Source: Paludibacter sp. (GTDB lineage: Bacteria; Bacteroidota; Bacteroidia; Bacteroidales; Paludibacteraceae). From it: 64,000 bases of DNA. The notes beneath the pieces were generated by a model. That model was not told where the DNA came from. It did not search any database and saw nothing but the letters and a program-made list of their open reading frames with translations. The stretch covers positions 17,206-81,205 of the forward strand of contig JAQUYE010000002.1 in the NCBI GenBank assembly GCA_028691965.1, in the 5' to 3' direction. The position numbers were made by a program, and so were the translations under genes. How positions within the stretch are numbered: position 1 is the first letter of the stretch; each line of letters starts with the position of its first letter. This document shows, piece by piece, positions 35,165-44,386 of the stretch.

Positions 35165-36309
35165 TGAGATCATTTTTCACATACGGAATTTGCGTGATAT
35201 TACTTTTTTCTTGTAAAGGAAAGAGTAGGTATGATGCTTTCAGTCCCGGCAAATTGTGGCCCGACAATAATGGTGTCCATATCAATGCGCATGGAGGTGG
35301 AATCTTATTTGAAAATGGTCGCTATTACTGGTTTGGCGAACATAAAACGCCGGGTAACGAAGGGAATGTTGCCAATGTTGGTGTGCATTGTTATTCTTCA
35401 GAAGACTTGTATAACTGGAAAGATGAAGGTGTTGTATTGACTGTTGATCCGGTAGGGTCAGGTAGTGATATTGAAAAAGGATGTATCATTGAACGACCCA
35501 AAGTGATTAAGAATCAAAAGACCGGTAAATATGTGATGTGGTTTCATCTGGAGCGTAAGAATAACAATTATTCAGACGCGCTCAGTGGTGTCGCCGTTGG
35601 TAATGAGATTACAGGACCCTATCAATATTTAAAGTCTGTAAGACCCAATTCCGGATTTTATCCACTCAATGTCAGTGAAATACATAAACAGAAAACGTCG
35701 TCTGTTGATAATATAAAGTTTAACGGTTGGAGTCTTCCTGCGGATGTGGATGCTTTGAGTATCCTGGTCAGGGATTTATCCAAAGGACAAATGGCCAGGG
35801 ATATGAATTTATTTGTTGATGAGGATCAGAAGGCCTATCATATTTATTCCTCAGAAGAAAACAGTACGTTGCATATTGCTGAATTGACGGATGATTATCT
35901 TTCACATACGGGAAGATATATCCGCTGTTTTCCGGGGCGATTCATGGAAGCGCCTGCCATGTTCAAAAGAAAGGGAAAATATTACCTGATGATGTCGGGA
36001 TGTACAGGTTGGCGTCCCAATCAGGCACGTTCAGCAGTAGCCGATTCAATTATGGGTGAGTGGGTTGAATTGGGAGATCCGTGTCTGAATGATACGACAG
36101 GCACCACTTTCTACTCTCAAAGCACTTGTATTTTCCCCGTGCAAGGGACTGAAGATGCCTTTATCTATATGGGTGACCGCTGGAATCCGGAAGACGCGAT
36201 TGATGGGAGGTATGTATGGCTTCCGGTAAAATTTGAGGATGATCGTTTTTTTATCGAATGGAAAGATTCGTGGAAAAAAGATTTGTTTGATTCGTCGGGA
36301 GAGAATTAA
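35164..36309 (+). CDS. GH43 glycosidase, exo-beta-1,3-galactanase-like lipoprotein
   Basis: 381 residues, lipobox with Cys17 (LLFSC). Five-bladed propeller motifs: INAHGGGILFENGRYYWFGEHK begins blade 1, followed by GCIIERPKVI, GKYVMWFH, EAPAMFKRKGKYYLMMSGCTGW and FYSQSTCI. The INAHGGG start, lacking the usual catalytic Asp of most GH43, is the pattern of the galactan 1,3-beta-galactosidase branch (subfamilies 24/34). This would fit a type II galactan or arabinogalactan side chain. Subfamily assignment is from motif memory and needs a tree. Confidence 0.75.
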   Translation: MRSFFTYGICVILLFSCKGKSRYDAFSPGKLWPDNNGVHINAHGGGILFENGRYYWFGEHKTPGNEGNVANVGVHCYSSEDLYNWKDEGVVLTVDPVGSGSDIEKGCIIERPKVIKNQKTGKYVMWFHLERKNNNYSDALSGVAVGNEITGPYQYLKSVRPNSGFYPLNVSEIHKQKTSSVDNIKFNGWSLPADVDALSILVRDLSKGQMARDMNLFVDEDQKAYHIYSSEENSTLHIAELTDDYLSHTGRYIRCFPGRFMEAPAMFKRKGKYYLMMSGCTGWRPNQARSAVADSIMGEWVELGDPCLNDTTGTTFYSQSTCIFPVQGTEDAFIYMGDRWNPEDAIDGRYVWLPVKFEDDRFFIEWKDSWKKDLFDSSGEN

Positions 36310-36345
36310 AGGAAATATAAATTATAAAAGGGAAAAGAAGATAGA

Positions 36346-39075
36346 ATGGAATTGAAAATACAGGTGTTGAGGATTGTATGCTCATTTATGATGATGTGCC
36401 TGGTTGGTAATCTTTCGGGAGGTACAGTTGAAATCGATTTGTCGGGAGAATGGGGGTTTCAGACGGATGTAATGGACTTCCGGAGAGGATCGTTATCACC
36501 CCGTTATAATCATAAGTTACAGGAGAAGATAGTGCTGCCGGGAATAACCGATGATTTTCAGATTGGTTATAAATCGCCTTATCGGCACATCGACCGCCTG
36601 ACACGTAAATATGAATATATGGGACCGGCCTGGTATCAACGCGAAATAACTATTCCCGCAGAATGGAAAGGTAAAAGGATATTCGTTTATTTTGAAAGGA
36701 CACACTGGTTAAGTTCTATCTATGTTGATACAAAGGAGATTAGTAAGGTTGATTATATCAGTGTGCCTCATGTACATGATCTTACCGGTTTTGTGACGCC
36801 GGGTAAGACTCACCTGATTACAGTCTGTATCGACAATCGTTTTCAGTACAATACACATAAATGGAATCATGCACATACTGAATTTACCCAGATTAACTGG
36901 AATGGAATCCTCGGTGAGATGAAACTGATGGCTTTAGATCCTGTTTATCTCGATGATTTACAGGTTTATCCTGATATCAGCGATAATTCGGTGAAAGTAA
37001 AAATTCAGATTAAGAATTATTCAAAATCAAAATTCACAGGAAAAGCTGCTTTTTCAATTCAAGGAGATAATTATAATTTAAAGAAAGAGATTGCAGTTAG
37101 CGGAAAAGATTCTGTTTTCGTCGTTGAGGAGAAAATATTATTAGGTGACAATATAAGATTGTGGGATGAATTCAATCCCCATCTTTATAACATAAGTTGT
37201 GAGTTGACAACCCAAACAGAAGAAAAAACCTGTCAGCACGAGAAGGCGACAGTTTTCGGTATGCGGGAAGTTAAACAGGGGAAAAACCATGTTTTAATTA
37301 ATAACCGGCCTGTTCATCTGAGAGGCAATGTTGAAAATGCCGTATTTCCGAAGACCGGTTATGCTCCTGTTGACGACGCTTCGTGGGAACGTTTGATGTT
37401 AATTATGAAAGACTATGGAATGAATCACATGCGTTTTCACTCCTGGTGTCCTCCGAAAGCCGCATTCAGAATGGCCGATAAGCATGGCATTTACCTGGAA
37501 GTAGAAATGCCTATGTGGGGCAGGGATGCCGAACCGGATGAAGACCGCTATAATTTCTTTCGCCGGGAACAACTGGCAATACTCAGGGAATATGGTAACC
37601 ATCCATCCTTTATTTTGTATTGTAACGGGAATGAGATAACCGGCAATTTTGATTTCATAGAAGAATTAACAGCCAATGGACGTGCCATTGATAACCGGCA
37701 CCTTTACAGCGGTTCCACTGCCCGTACCCGTGTAAAGTCGGATCAGTATTATGTGTCACAGCAAACAAACAAAGGACCGGTTAAAGTGTATGAAGGTTTA
37801 CCTCAAACCAACTGGGACAGAAGTGCAGAGTCGGATGTAGATGTGCCTGTTATTTCGCATGAGTCCGGTCAGCGCTGTATTTATCCGAATTTTGATGAAA
37901 TCGCAAACTTTACCGGACCGGTTGAGGCCAGGAACTTTGAGGTGTTCAGAGAAATGCTGGAGGCAAATGGAATGCTCGACCAGGCTCATGACTTTTTCCG
38001 GGCATCGGGAGCACTTACTGTGGTAGAATACAAAGCAGTTATCGAGGCCTTACTCAGATCGGGTAAATCCGCTGGTTTCCAGTTACTGTCGATCAACGAT
38101 TTTCCTGGTCAGGGATATGCACCGGTAGGTATACTTGATCCGTTCTGGGAGTCGAAGGGGTTGATAACGCCTGAAAAATTCAGGGAGTTTTGTGCGCCTA
38201 CGGTCGCATTGCTGCGCTATGATAAGAGTGTATTTTATGCGAATGAGACTTTTACAGCAAAGGCTGAAGTGTACAACTATAGTCGTGCCGCAATAAAAAA
38301 CGCAAAAATATCGTGGAGTGTAACTGACAACTCAGGAAAGATTCTCCGGAAAGGAAGATTAAAAACGCAAACCATAGCTAATGACGGAGTTTTTCCGGTA
38401 GGAGACTTCACGTTTAATCTCAGGGGAATTGATGTCCCACAGAAACTATCAGTCAACCTGTTCATTAATGAGGATATTAAAAACAGCTGGAATATCTGGG
38501 TATATCCACCTCATACTCTCCTGATGAAATCTACGGATGAGGTATTATACACAAGGGAATTTGATGAACAGGCAAAACAATACCTGTCACAGGGGAAAAA
38601 GGTAGTCTTTTGTCCGATGCCAACGAAGGTAAAAGGTCGCAAGTCGACTTTCCACAATCACTTCTGGAATCCTATCATGTTTGCCTGGCATCCAATGACA
38701 ATCGGCTGTCTGATTCATGAGAACCACCCTGTTTTTGATCACTTTGTTACTACTTATCATACTGATTGGCAATGGTGGGATATTCTTGAAAATGCGAAAG
38801 TAATTGAAATGAAAAATGCTCCGAATGGGTTACGCCCTTTTATTCAGGTAATTGATAGTTATGATAACAATGAAAAACTAGGAATTGGCTTTGAAGCAAA
38901 AGCAGGGAATGGGAAATTGCTTGTACTTGCACTGGATACGGAGAAAGATATGGAGAACCGTCCGGCTACCCGCCAGTTACTTATGAGTATTGATAACTAT
39001 GTTAACAGCGATAAGTTCAATCCGGAGATAACAGTAAATGAAGATATGATTCAGTCATTTTTAATCTCTGAGTAA
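36346..39075 (+). CDS. Large GH2-family glycosidase, divergent
   Basis: 909 residues with signal peptide. Jelly roll (SGEWGFQTD, GPAWYQREITIP), Ig-like domain, barrel with acid/base E430 in CNGNEITG and nucleophile E506 in VISHESGQR, then about 280 residues of C-terminal beta-domains (AEVYNYSRAAIKNAKISW; VVFCPMP). The C-terminal segment with FHNHFWNPIMFAWHP is typical of a long GH2 subgroup of unsettled specificity (galactosidase or arabinosidase activities are known in relatives). Periplasmic. The orphan GH35-like domain follows after 7 bp. Confidence 0.78.
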   Translation: MELKIQVLRIVCSFMMMCLVGNLSGGTVEIDLSGEWGFQTDVMDFRRGSLSPRYNHKLQEKIVLPGITDDFQIGYKSPYRHIDRLTRKYEYMGPAWYQREITIPAEWKGKRIFVYFERTHWLSSIYVDTKEISKVDYISVPHVHDLTGFVTPGKTHLITVCIDNRFQYNTHKWNHAHTEFTQINWNGILGEMKLMALDPVYLDDLQVYPDISDNSVKVKIQIKNYSKSKFTGKAAFSIQGDNYNLKKEIAVSGKDSVFVVEEKILLGDNIRLWDEFNPHLYNISCELTTQTEEKTCQHEKATVFGMREVKQGKNHVLINNRPVHLRGNVENAVFPKTGYAPVDDASWERLMLIMKDYGMNHMRFHSWCPPKAAFRMADKHGIYLEVEMPMWGRDAEPDEDRYNFFRREQLAILREYGNHPSFILYCNGNEITGNFDFIEELTANGRAIDNRHLYSGSTARTRVKSDQYYVSQQTNKGPVKVYEGLPQTNWDRSAESDVDVPVISHESGQRCIYPNFDEIANFTGPVEARNFEVFREMLEANGMLDQAHDFFRASGALTVVEYKAVIEALLRSGKSAGFQLLSINDFPGQGYAPVGILDPFWESKGLITPEKFREFCAPTVALLRYDKSVFYANETFTAKAEVYNYSRAAIKNAKISWSVTDNSGKILRKGRLKTQTIANDGVFPVGDFTFNLRGIDVPQKLSVNLFINEDIKNSWNIWVYPPHTLLMKSTDEVLYTREFDEQAKQYLSQGKKVVFCPMPTKVKGRKSTFHNHFWNPIMFAWHPMTIGCLIHENHPVFDHFVTTYHTDWQWWDILENAKVIEMKNAPNGLRPFIQVIDSYDNNEKLGIGFEAKAGNGKLLVLALDTEKDMENRPATRQLLMSIDNYVNSDKFNPEITVNEDMIQSFLISE

Positions 39076-39082
39076 AAAAACA

Positions 39083-39850
39083 ATGAAACTACTACTCACT
39101 ATAAAATTCCTGTTGATAACGGTTTGTGTTTCTTTTGCTCAGGAAATACGCCTGACTGAGTTTGCAGATCTGAAACAGATTTACGGGAAACCACTGTCAT
39201 CAGATGATTTGTTGCCCATGAATGAGTTGGGAGTTGACTTTGGTTATGTTTTATATGAATCGGAGGTTTTGATTGCTTCAGAAGAATCGGTACTAAAGGT
39301 AGAAAATATACGGGATTTTGCCGCTGTATATCTTGACAATGAATTACAGGGAGCGATTGCTGATAATCACAAGCAGCTAAGACTTAAATCGATGCCGGGA
39401 AAATACAGGTTGAGATTATACGTGGAAAATATTGGCAGGATTACTTATGGTCCGGAGATACTTGATAATTTAAAAGGCGTTTTCGGTGAGATACAATTAA
39501 ATGAAGAAATTATTAAACATTGGACATTGACCGAATTGAAAGTGAAATCATTTGATATTAAACATTTAAAATTTTCTGATATAGGACAACATACAACTCC
39601 CGGATTTTATAAGGCGACCTTTTTAACCAGAAGACCCCGGGATAAATATCTTGATTTATCAGGTTGGGGAATGGGTGAAGCCTGGATTAACGGGAACTAT
39701 TTAGGATCATTCTGGGAACAAGAAAATCAACAATCTATCCTGATTCCAGCTGCCCTTCTAAGAAAAGGGATGAATGAAATAGTTGTTTTTGAATTGAAAA
39801 ACAACCAGCAAAAGTCATTTAAATTTTCGGATGTTCCTGTATTTAAATAA
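39083..39850 (+). CDS. Orphan GH35-type beta-sandwich protein without catalytic barrel
   Basis: 255 residues with its own signal peptide (cleavage near SFAQ). The sequence matches the C-terminal jelly-roll domains of GH35 beta-galactosidases: GVDFGYVLYES, GFYKATF, LDLSGWGMGEAWINGNYLG and a final LRKGMNEIVVFEL. The catalytic TIM barrel (about 330 residues) is absent and cannot be found in the neighbouring frames. It may be a secreted carbohydrate-binding or chaperone-like module acting with the GH2 just upstream. Either domain loss or a bona fide binding protein would explain it; the intact signal peptide favours the second. Confidence 0.7.
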   Translation: MKLLLTIKFLLITVCVSFAQEIRLTEFADLKQIYGKPLSSDDLLPMNELGVDFGYVLYESEVLIASEESVLKVENIRDFAAVYLDNELQGAIADNHKQLRLKSMPGKYRLRLYVENIGRITYGPEILDNLKGVFGEIQLNEEIIKHWTLTELKVKSFDIKHLKFSDIGQHTTPGFYKATFLTRRPRDKYLDLSGWGMGEAWINGNYLGSFWEQENQQSILIPAALLRKGMNEIVVFELKNNQQKSFKFSDVPVFK

Positions 39851-39917
39851 GAATTTTTTAAAAGCGAAAACCAAACAAAATTTTATTCTCCTGTCAATCA
39901 CTAAACAACAATATTTC

Positions 39918-42128
39918 ATGAAAAAAGTGTTATTCTTCTTCTTAATCATACTAACCCATCGCTCCCTGATTGTGGCGCAAACTCCGGTTTACCTGGATGA
40001 AAATCAGCCGATGGAGAAACGCATTGAAGATGCATTATCGAGAATGACATTGGAAGAAAAGGTAGCAATGTGTCATGCTCAATCTAAATTCAGCTCTCCC
40101 GGGGTTCCTCGCTTGGGGATACCTGAGAATTGGATGACTGACGGTCCGCATGGTATACGTCCCGAAGTAGCTTGGGATAAATGGTATCAGGCCGATTGGA
40201 CCAACGATTCCTGTATCGCATTTCCGGCTTTAACTTGTCTTGCCGCTACATGGAACACCGATATGGCATTACTCTATGGAAAATCTATTGGAGAAGAGGC
40301 TCGATATCGCAACAAGAATGTGCTGTTAGGACCCGGGGTGAATATTTATCGTACACCCTTAAACGGACGTAATTTTGAATACATGGGAGAGGATCCTTTT
40401 TTGGCCTCACGGATGGTTGTACCTTATGTTAAAGGAGTGCAGTCGAACGGTGTAGCTGCTTGTGTAAAGCATTTTGCGTTGAATAATCAGGAGACAGAGC
40501 GACACAACATCAACGTTGTTGTAGATGACAGAGCCTTGTATGAGATATATCTACCAGCATTTAAAGCTGCAGTACAGAAAGGAAATGCATGGGCAATCAT
40601 GGGCGCATACAATAAGTATAAGAATCAATGGTGCTGCCATAATCAATATTTGTTGAATGACATTTTAAGAGGAGAGTGGGATTTTGATGGTGTGGTTGTG
40701 TCCGATTGGGGAGGTGTTCATGATACCATGCAAGCCATTTATAATGGATTGGATATGGAATTTGGTACATGGACAGATGGTATGTCAAAGAGCAAAACCG
40801 GAGGATACAATCAGTATTATCTGGCAGATTCTTTTCTGGAGAAGTTGAGGACGGGTCAAGTCCCTGTTTGTGAGCTGGATAAGAAGGTTCGGAATGTGCT
40901 TCGTTTGATTTATCGCACAACGATGAATAGTAAACGACCTTGGGGTGCTTTTGGTACAGAGGAACATGCTTTAGCCGGCCGTAAAATTGCAGCAGAAGGA
41001 ATTGTGTTGTTGAAGAATCAGGATAATGTGTTACCATTAATTACAGAGAAACTAAAAAGAATATTGGTTGTTGGCGACAATGCAGTGAGAATGATGACAG
41101 TAGGTGGAGGCAGTTCTTCACTAAAAGCAAAATATGAAATTTCACCTCTTGATGGAATAAGGAAAAGAGTTGGAGATAATATACAGGTTGTTTATGCAAG
41201 AGGATATAGAGGGCCCGAATTAAAATCATACAATGGTGTGTTGGCCAGACAAATTCCTGATGACCACAGAAGTGACGAAGAGTTACTGAAAGAGGCTTGT
41301 GACGAGGCAAAATTGGCTGATGTTATCATTTTTATCGGAGGTTTGAATAAAGCTGAGAGACAAGACTGTGAGTCACATGACCGACGGGACCTGGGATTGC
41401 CATACAATCAGGATGAACTAATAATCGAACTGTGTAAAGCAAATAAAAATATTGTTTTCGTAAATATTTCGGGAAATGCAGTAGCAATGCCATGGGTGAA
41501 GCAAGTTCCTGCAATATTGCAGGCATGGTATTCAGGTACTGAGGCTGGTAATGCCATTGCATCAATATTATTCGGTGATGTAAATCCTTCGGGAAAATTA
41601 CCTTTTACTTTTTTCGAAAAGCTTGAAGATATTGGTGCGCACAAACTGGGAGATTATCCCGGTATTAATAAGGAACAAACGTATAGGGAAAGTATTTATG
41701 TCGGTTACAGATGGAGTGACAAAGAAAATATCAAGCCGCTGTTTTCTTTCGGCCATGGTTTGAGTTACACAACTTTCGAATACGGAGAAGTAAAAGTTGA
41801 TACATGCGAAATGACAAAAGATGAACAAATAACATTTACTATTGAAATAACGAATACAGGGGAGGAAGATGGATATGAAACAGTTCAATTATACATTTCG
41901 GATAAAAAGTCATCCTTGCCCCGACCAGTTAAAGAATTAAAGGGCTTTAGTAAAGTTTTTTTAAAATCAGGAAGCAGTCAGAGTGTGACTTTCACAATCG
42001 ACAAAGAGTCATTGAGTTATTTTGATGATGTTCAGCATAAATGGATTGCCGAAGCGGGTGAATTTGAAGCTTTAATAGGGAGTTCTTCGACAGATATCCG
42101 ATCTAAAATAAATTTTTATTTACAATAA
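39918..42128 (+). CDS. GH3 beta-glycosidase
   Basis: 736 residues from the ATG at 39918, which starts a signal peptide (to about VAQ); the longer frame overlapping the previous gene is rejected. N-terminal barrel with MTDGPHGIR, GPGVNIYRTPLNGRNFEYMGEDP, KHFALNNQE and the nucleophile D263 in VVVSDWGG; C-terminal (alpha/beta)6 domain with VGDNAVRMMTVGGGSS; Fn3-like domain with FGHGLSYTTFEYG. Typical activities are beta-glucosidase or beta-xylosidase, exo-acting in the periplasm. Confidence 0.9.
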   Translation: MKKVLFFFLIILTHRSLIVAQTPVYLDENQPMEKRIEDALSRMTLEEKVAMCHAQSKFSSPGVPRLGIPENWMTDGPHGIRPEVAWDKWYQADWTNDSCIAFPALTCLAATWNTDMALLYGKSIGEEARYRNKNVLLGPGVNIYRTPLNGRNFEYMGEDPFLASRMVVPYVKGVQSNGVAACVKHFALNNQETERHNINVVVDDRALYEIYLPAFKAAVQKGNAWAIMGAYNKYKNQWCCHNQYLLNDILRGEWDFDGVVVSDWGGVHDTMQAIYNGLDMEFGTWTDGMSKSKTGGYNQYYLADSFLEKLRTGQVPVCELDKKVRNVLRLIYRTTMNSKRPWGAFGTEEHALAGRKIAAEGIVLLKNQDNVLPLITEKLKRILVVGDNAVRMMTVGGGSSSLKAKYEISPLDGIRKRVGDNIQVVYARGYRGPELKSYNGVLARQIPDDHRSDEELLKEACDEAKLADVIIFIGGLNKAERQDCESHDRRDLGLPYNQDELIIELCKANKNIVFVNISGNAVAMPWVKQVPAILQAWYSGTEAGNAIASILFGDVNPSGKLPFTFFEKLEDIGAHKLGDYPGINKEQTYRESIYVGYRWSDKENIKPLFSFGHGLSYTTFEYGEVKVDTCEMTKDEQITFTIEITNTGEEDGYETVQLYISDKKSSLPRPVKELKGFSKVFLKSGSSQSVTFTIDKESLSYFDDVQHKWIAEAGEFEALIGSSSTDIRSKINFYLQ

Positions 42129-42142
42129 ATTTCCAGAATCAA

Positions 42143-44350
42143 ATGAGAAAGTACAAAGCAATTTATTCAGTATTGTTTGTTTTTTTAAGCATGGTTGTCT
42201 TTTCGCAAAACGAGAAAGAAAGTCCTGTATACAAAAACCCGAAACAAGACATAGAGAAACGGGTGGATGACTTGCTTTCCAGAATGACCCTGGAGGAAAA
42301 AGTATACCAGTTGAACCAATATACGCTCGGACGTAATGACAATAAGAACAATATTGAGGAAGTGTTGAAACAAAAACCGGCAGAGTTGGGATCGGTTATC
42401 TACTTCAACAATGATCCGAAACTACGTAACGAAGTGCAACGTCAGGCGATGGAGAAATCGCGTTTGGGTATCCCGATGATATTCGGTTATGATGTGATCC
42501 ATGGTTACAGAACAGTTTATCCAATATCACTGGCGCAGGCCTGTTCGTGGAATCCTGAACTGGTGGAGCAGGCTTGTGCAGTTGCAGCTCAGGAGGCAAG
42601 AATGTCGGGTGTTGACTGGACTTTCTCTCCTATGATCGATGTAGCACGCGATGGACGTTGGGGACGGGTAGCTGAAGGATATGGTGAAGATCCTTATACA
42701 AATGCGGTTTTCTGTGTGGCTTCGGTAAAAGGTTATCAGGGAAAAGACATGTCTGATCCCAAGAAAGTAGCGGCCTGTCTTAAACATTATATTGGTTACG
42801 GAGCTTCGGAGGGTGGACGTGATTATGTTTATACCGAAATATCTGCCCAGTCGCTGTGGGATACCTATATGTTACCTTATGAAGCAGGAGTTAAGGCCGG
42901 AGCAGCGACACTGATGAGTTCTTTCAACGACATAAGCGGAACGCCCGGTACTGCTAATGCATACATCCTGCGCGACATATTAAAGAACCGTTGGAAACAC
43001 GATGGTTTTGTCGTTTCCGATTGGGGAGCCATTCAGCAACTCAGGTCTCAGGGAGTGGCAGGTGATAAAAAGGAAGCTGCACTTAAAGCTTTTACTGCCG
43101 GTGTGGAAATGGACATGATGAATAATTGCTATGATATGCATCTGGCTGAATTGGTAAAGGAAGGAAAAGTACCAATGTCGATGCTCGATGATGCGGTAAA
43201 ACGTGTGTTGCGTGTGAAATTTCGCCTGGGACTTTTTGAAAATCCGTATACTCCGGAAACAGATGAAAAAGAACGTTTCCTCTTGCCCGCCAGTTTGAAG
43301 ATTGCTGAACAACTTGCAGAAGAGTCGCTGGTGTTGCTTAAAAATGAAAATAATACTTTGCCATTGTCGGGTCAAACGAAGATAGCCGTAATAGGACCAT
43401 TGGCAAAAAGCAGGTGGCATTTGCTGGGTTCCTGGGCAGCACATGGAAATACGGATGATGTGATAACGATTTATGATGGACTGGAAACTGAATTGGGAAA
43501 TAACGTTCAACTTTCGTATGCTGAAGGATGCGCATTTGATGGTAATGATACATCAAAATTTGCTGAAGCTCTGGATGCCGCAACAAAATCGGATGTCGTA
43601 ATTCTTTGTCTGGGAGAGAAAAAAGACTGGAGTGGAGAAAATGCATCACGTTCGACTATCGCTTTACCCAAGATCCAGGAGGATTTGGTAATGGAATTGA
43701 AAAAGGCAGGTAAACCGCTTATTTTACTGCTTTCAAGCGGACGTCCACTCGAACTTAACAGATTAGAACCGTTGAGTGATGCCATGGTAGCAATATGGCA
43801 GCCCGGTATTATGACGGGCAAAGCCGTTGCGGGCATACTAAGCGGACGGGTGAATCCATCCGGAAAGTTATCGATGACATTTCCTTACGCTACAGGACAA
43901 ATTCCGGTTTATTACAATGCCCGACAAAGTGCACGAACCCATCAGGGGAACTATCAGGATATACCAACAATTCCTCTTTATGAATTTGCCCATGGCCTGA
44001 GCTATACAAACTATGTGTACAGTGACATAAAGGCTTCTGCAACTACAATAAAACGCGGAGATAAATTGTCGTTTGAGATAGCTGTTACAAATGCAGGAAA
44101 AATGGATGGGAAGGAAACTGTACATTGGTTTATTACTGATCCTGTCTCAACCATATCACGCCCGGTAAAAGAACTGAAGTATTTTGAAAAGAAGTTGCTA
44201 AAAGCCGGAGAAACAAGGGTTTATAGGTTTGAAGTTGATTTGATGCGTGATTTCGCATTTGTGGATAGCACCGGGAAACGATTTTTAGAATCGGGTGATT
44301 ATTATGTGATGGTAAAAGATAAGAAAATAAAAATAGAATTAGTGGATTAG
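42143..44350 (+). CDS. bglX: GH3 periplasmic beta-glucosidase, BglX-like
   Basis: 735 residues, signal peptide (to about FSQ). Strong resemblance to BglX: YDVIHGYRTVYPISL, DVARDGRWGRVAEGYGEDPY, KHYIGYGASEGGRDY, MSSFNDISGTP and nucleophile D293 in VVSDWGA. The second domain contains GPLAKSRWHLLGSW and the Fn3-like domain HGLSYTNYVY. It cleaves terminal beta-glucosyl (or related) residues from imported oligosaccharides. It lies 14 bp after the preceding GH3, from which it is clearly divergent, so the two likely have different specificities. Confidence 0.9.
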   Translation: MRKYKAIYSVLFVFLSMVVFSQNEKESPVYKNPKQDIEKRVDDLLSRMTLEEKVYQLNQYTLGRNDNKNNIEEVLKQKPAELGSVIYFNNDPKLRNEVQRQAMEKSRLGIPMIFGYDVIHGYRTVYPISLAQACSWNPELVEQACAVAAQEARMSGVDWTFSPMIDVARDGRWGRVAEGYGEDPYTNAVFCVASVKGYQGKDMSDPKKVAACLKHYIGYGASEGGRDYVYTEISAQSLWDTYMLPYEAGVKAGAATLMSSFNDISGTPGTANAYILRDILKNRWKHDGFVVSDWGAIQQLRSQGVAGDKKEAALKAFTAGVEMDMMNNCYDMHLAELVKEGKVPMSMLDDAVKRVLRVKFRLGLFENPYTPETDEKERFLLPASLKIAEQLAEESLVLLKNENNTLPLSGQTKIAVIGPLAKSRWHLLGSWAAHGNTDDVITIYDGLETELGNNVQLSYAEGCAFDGNDTSKFAEALDAATKSDVVILCLGEKKDWSGENASRSTIALPKIQEDLVMELKKAGKPLILLLSSGRPLELNRLEPLSDAMVAIWQPGIMTGKAVAGILSGRVNPSGKLSMTFPYATGQIPVYYNARQSARTHQGNYQDIPTIPLYEFAHGLSYTNYVYSDIKASATTIKRGDKLSFEIAVTNAGKMDGKETVHWFITDPVSTISRPVKELKYFEKKLLKAGETRVYRFEVDLMRDFAFVDSTGKRFLESGDYYVMVKDKKIKIELVD

Positions 44351-44386
44351 TGCTCTTTTAAAACAGATTACCTTAAAGATTATAAA

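Noticed and set aside
39831-39917. Longer start for the first GH3
   Set aside because: Overlaps the previous gene and precedes a clear signal peptide beginning at 39918.
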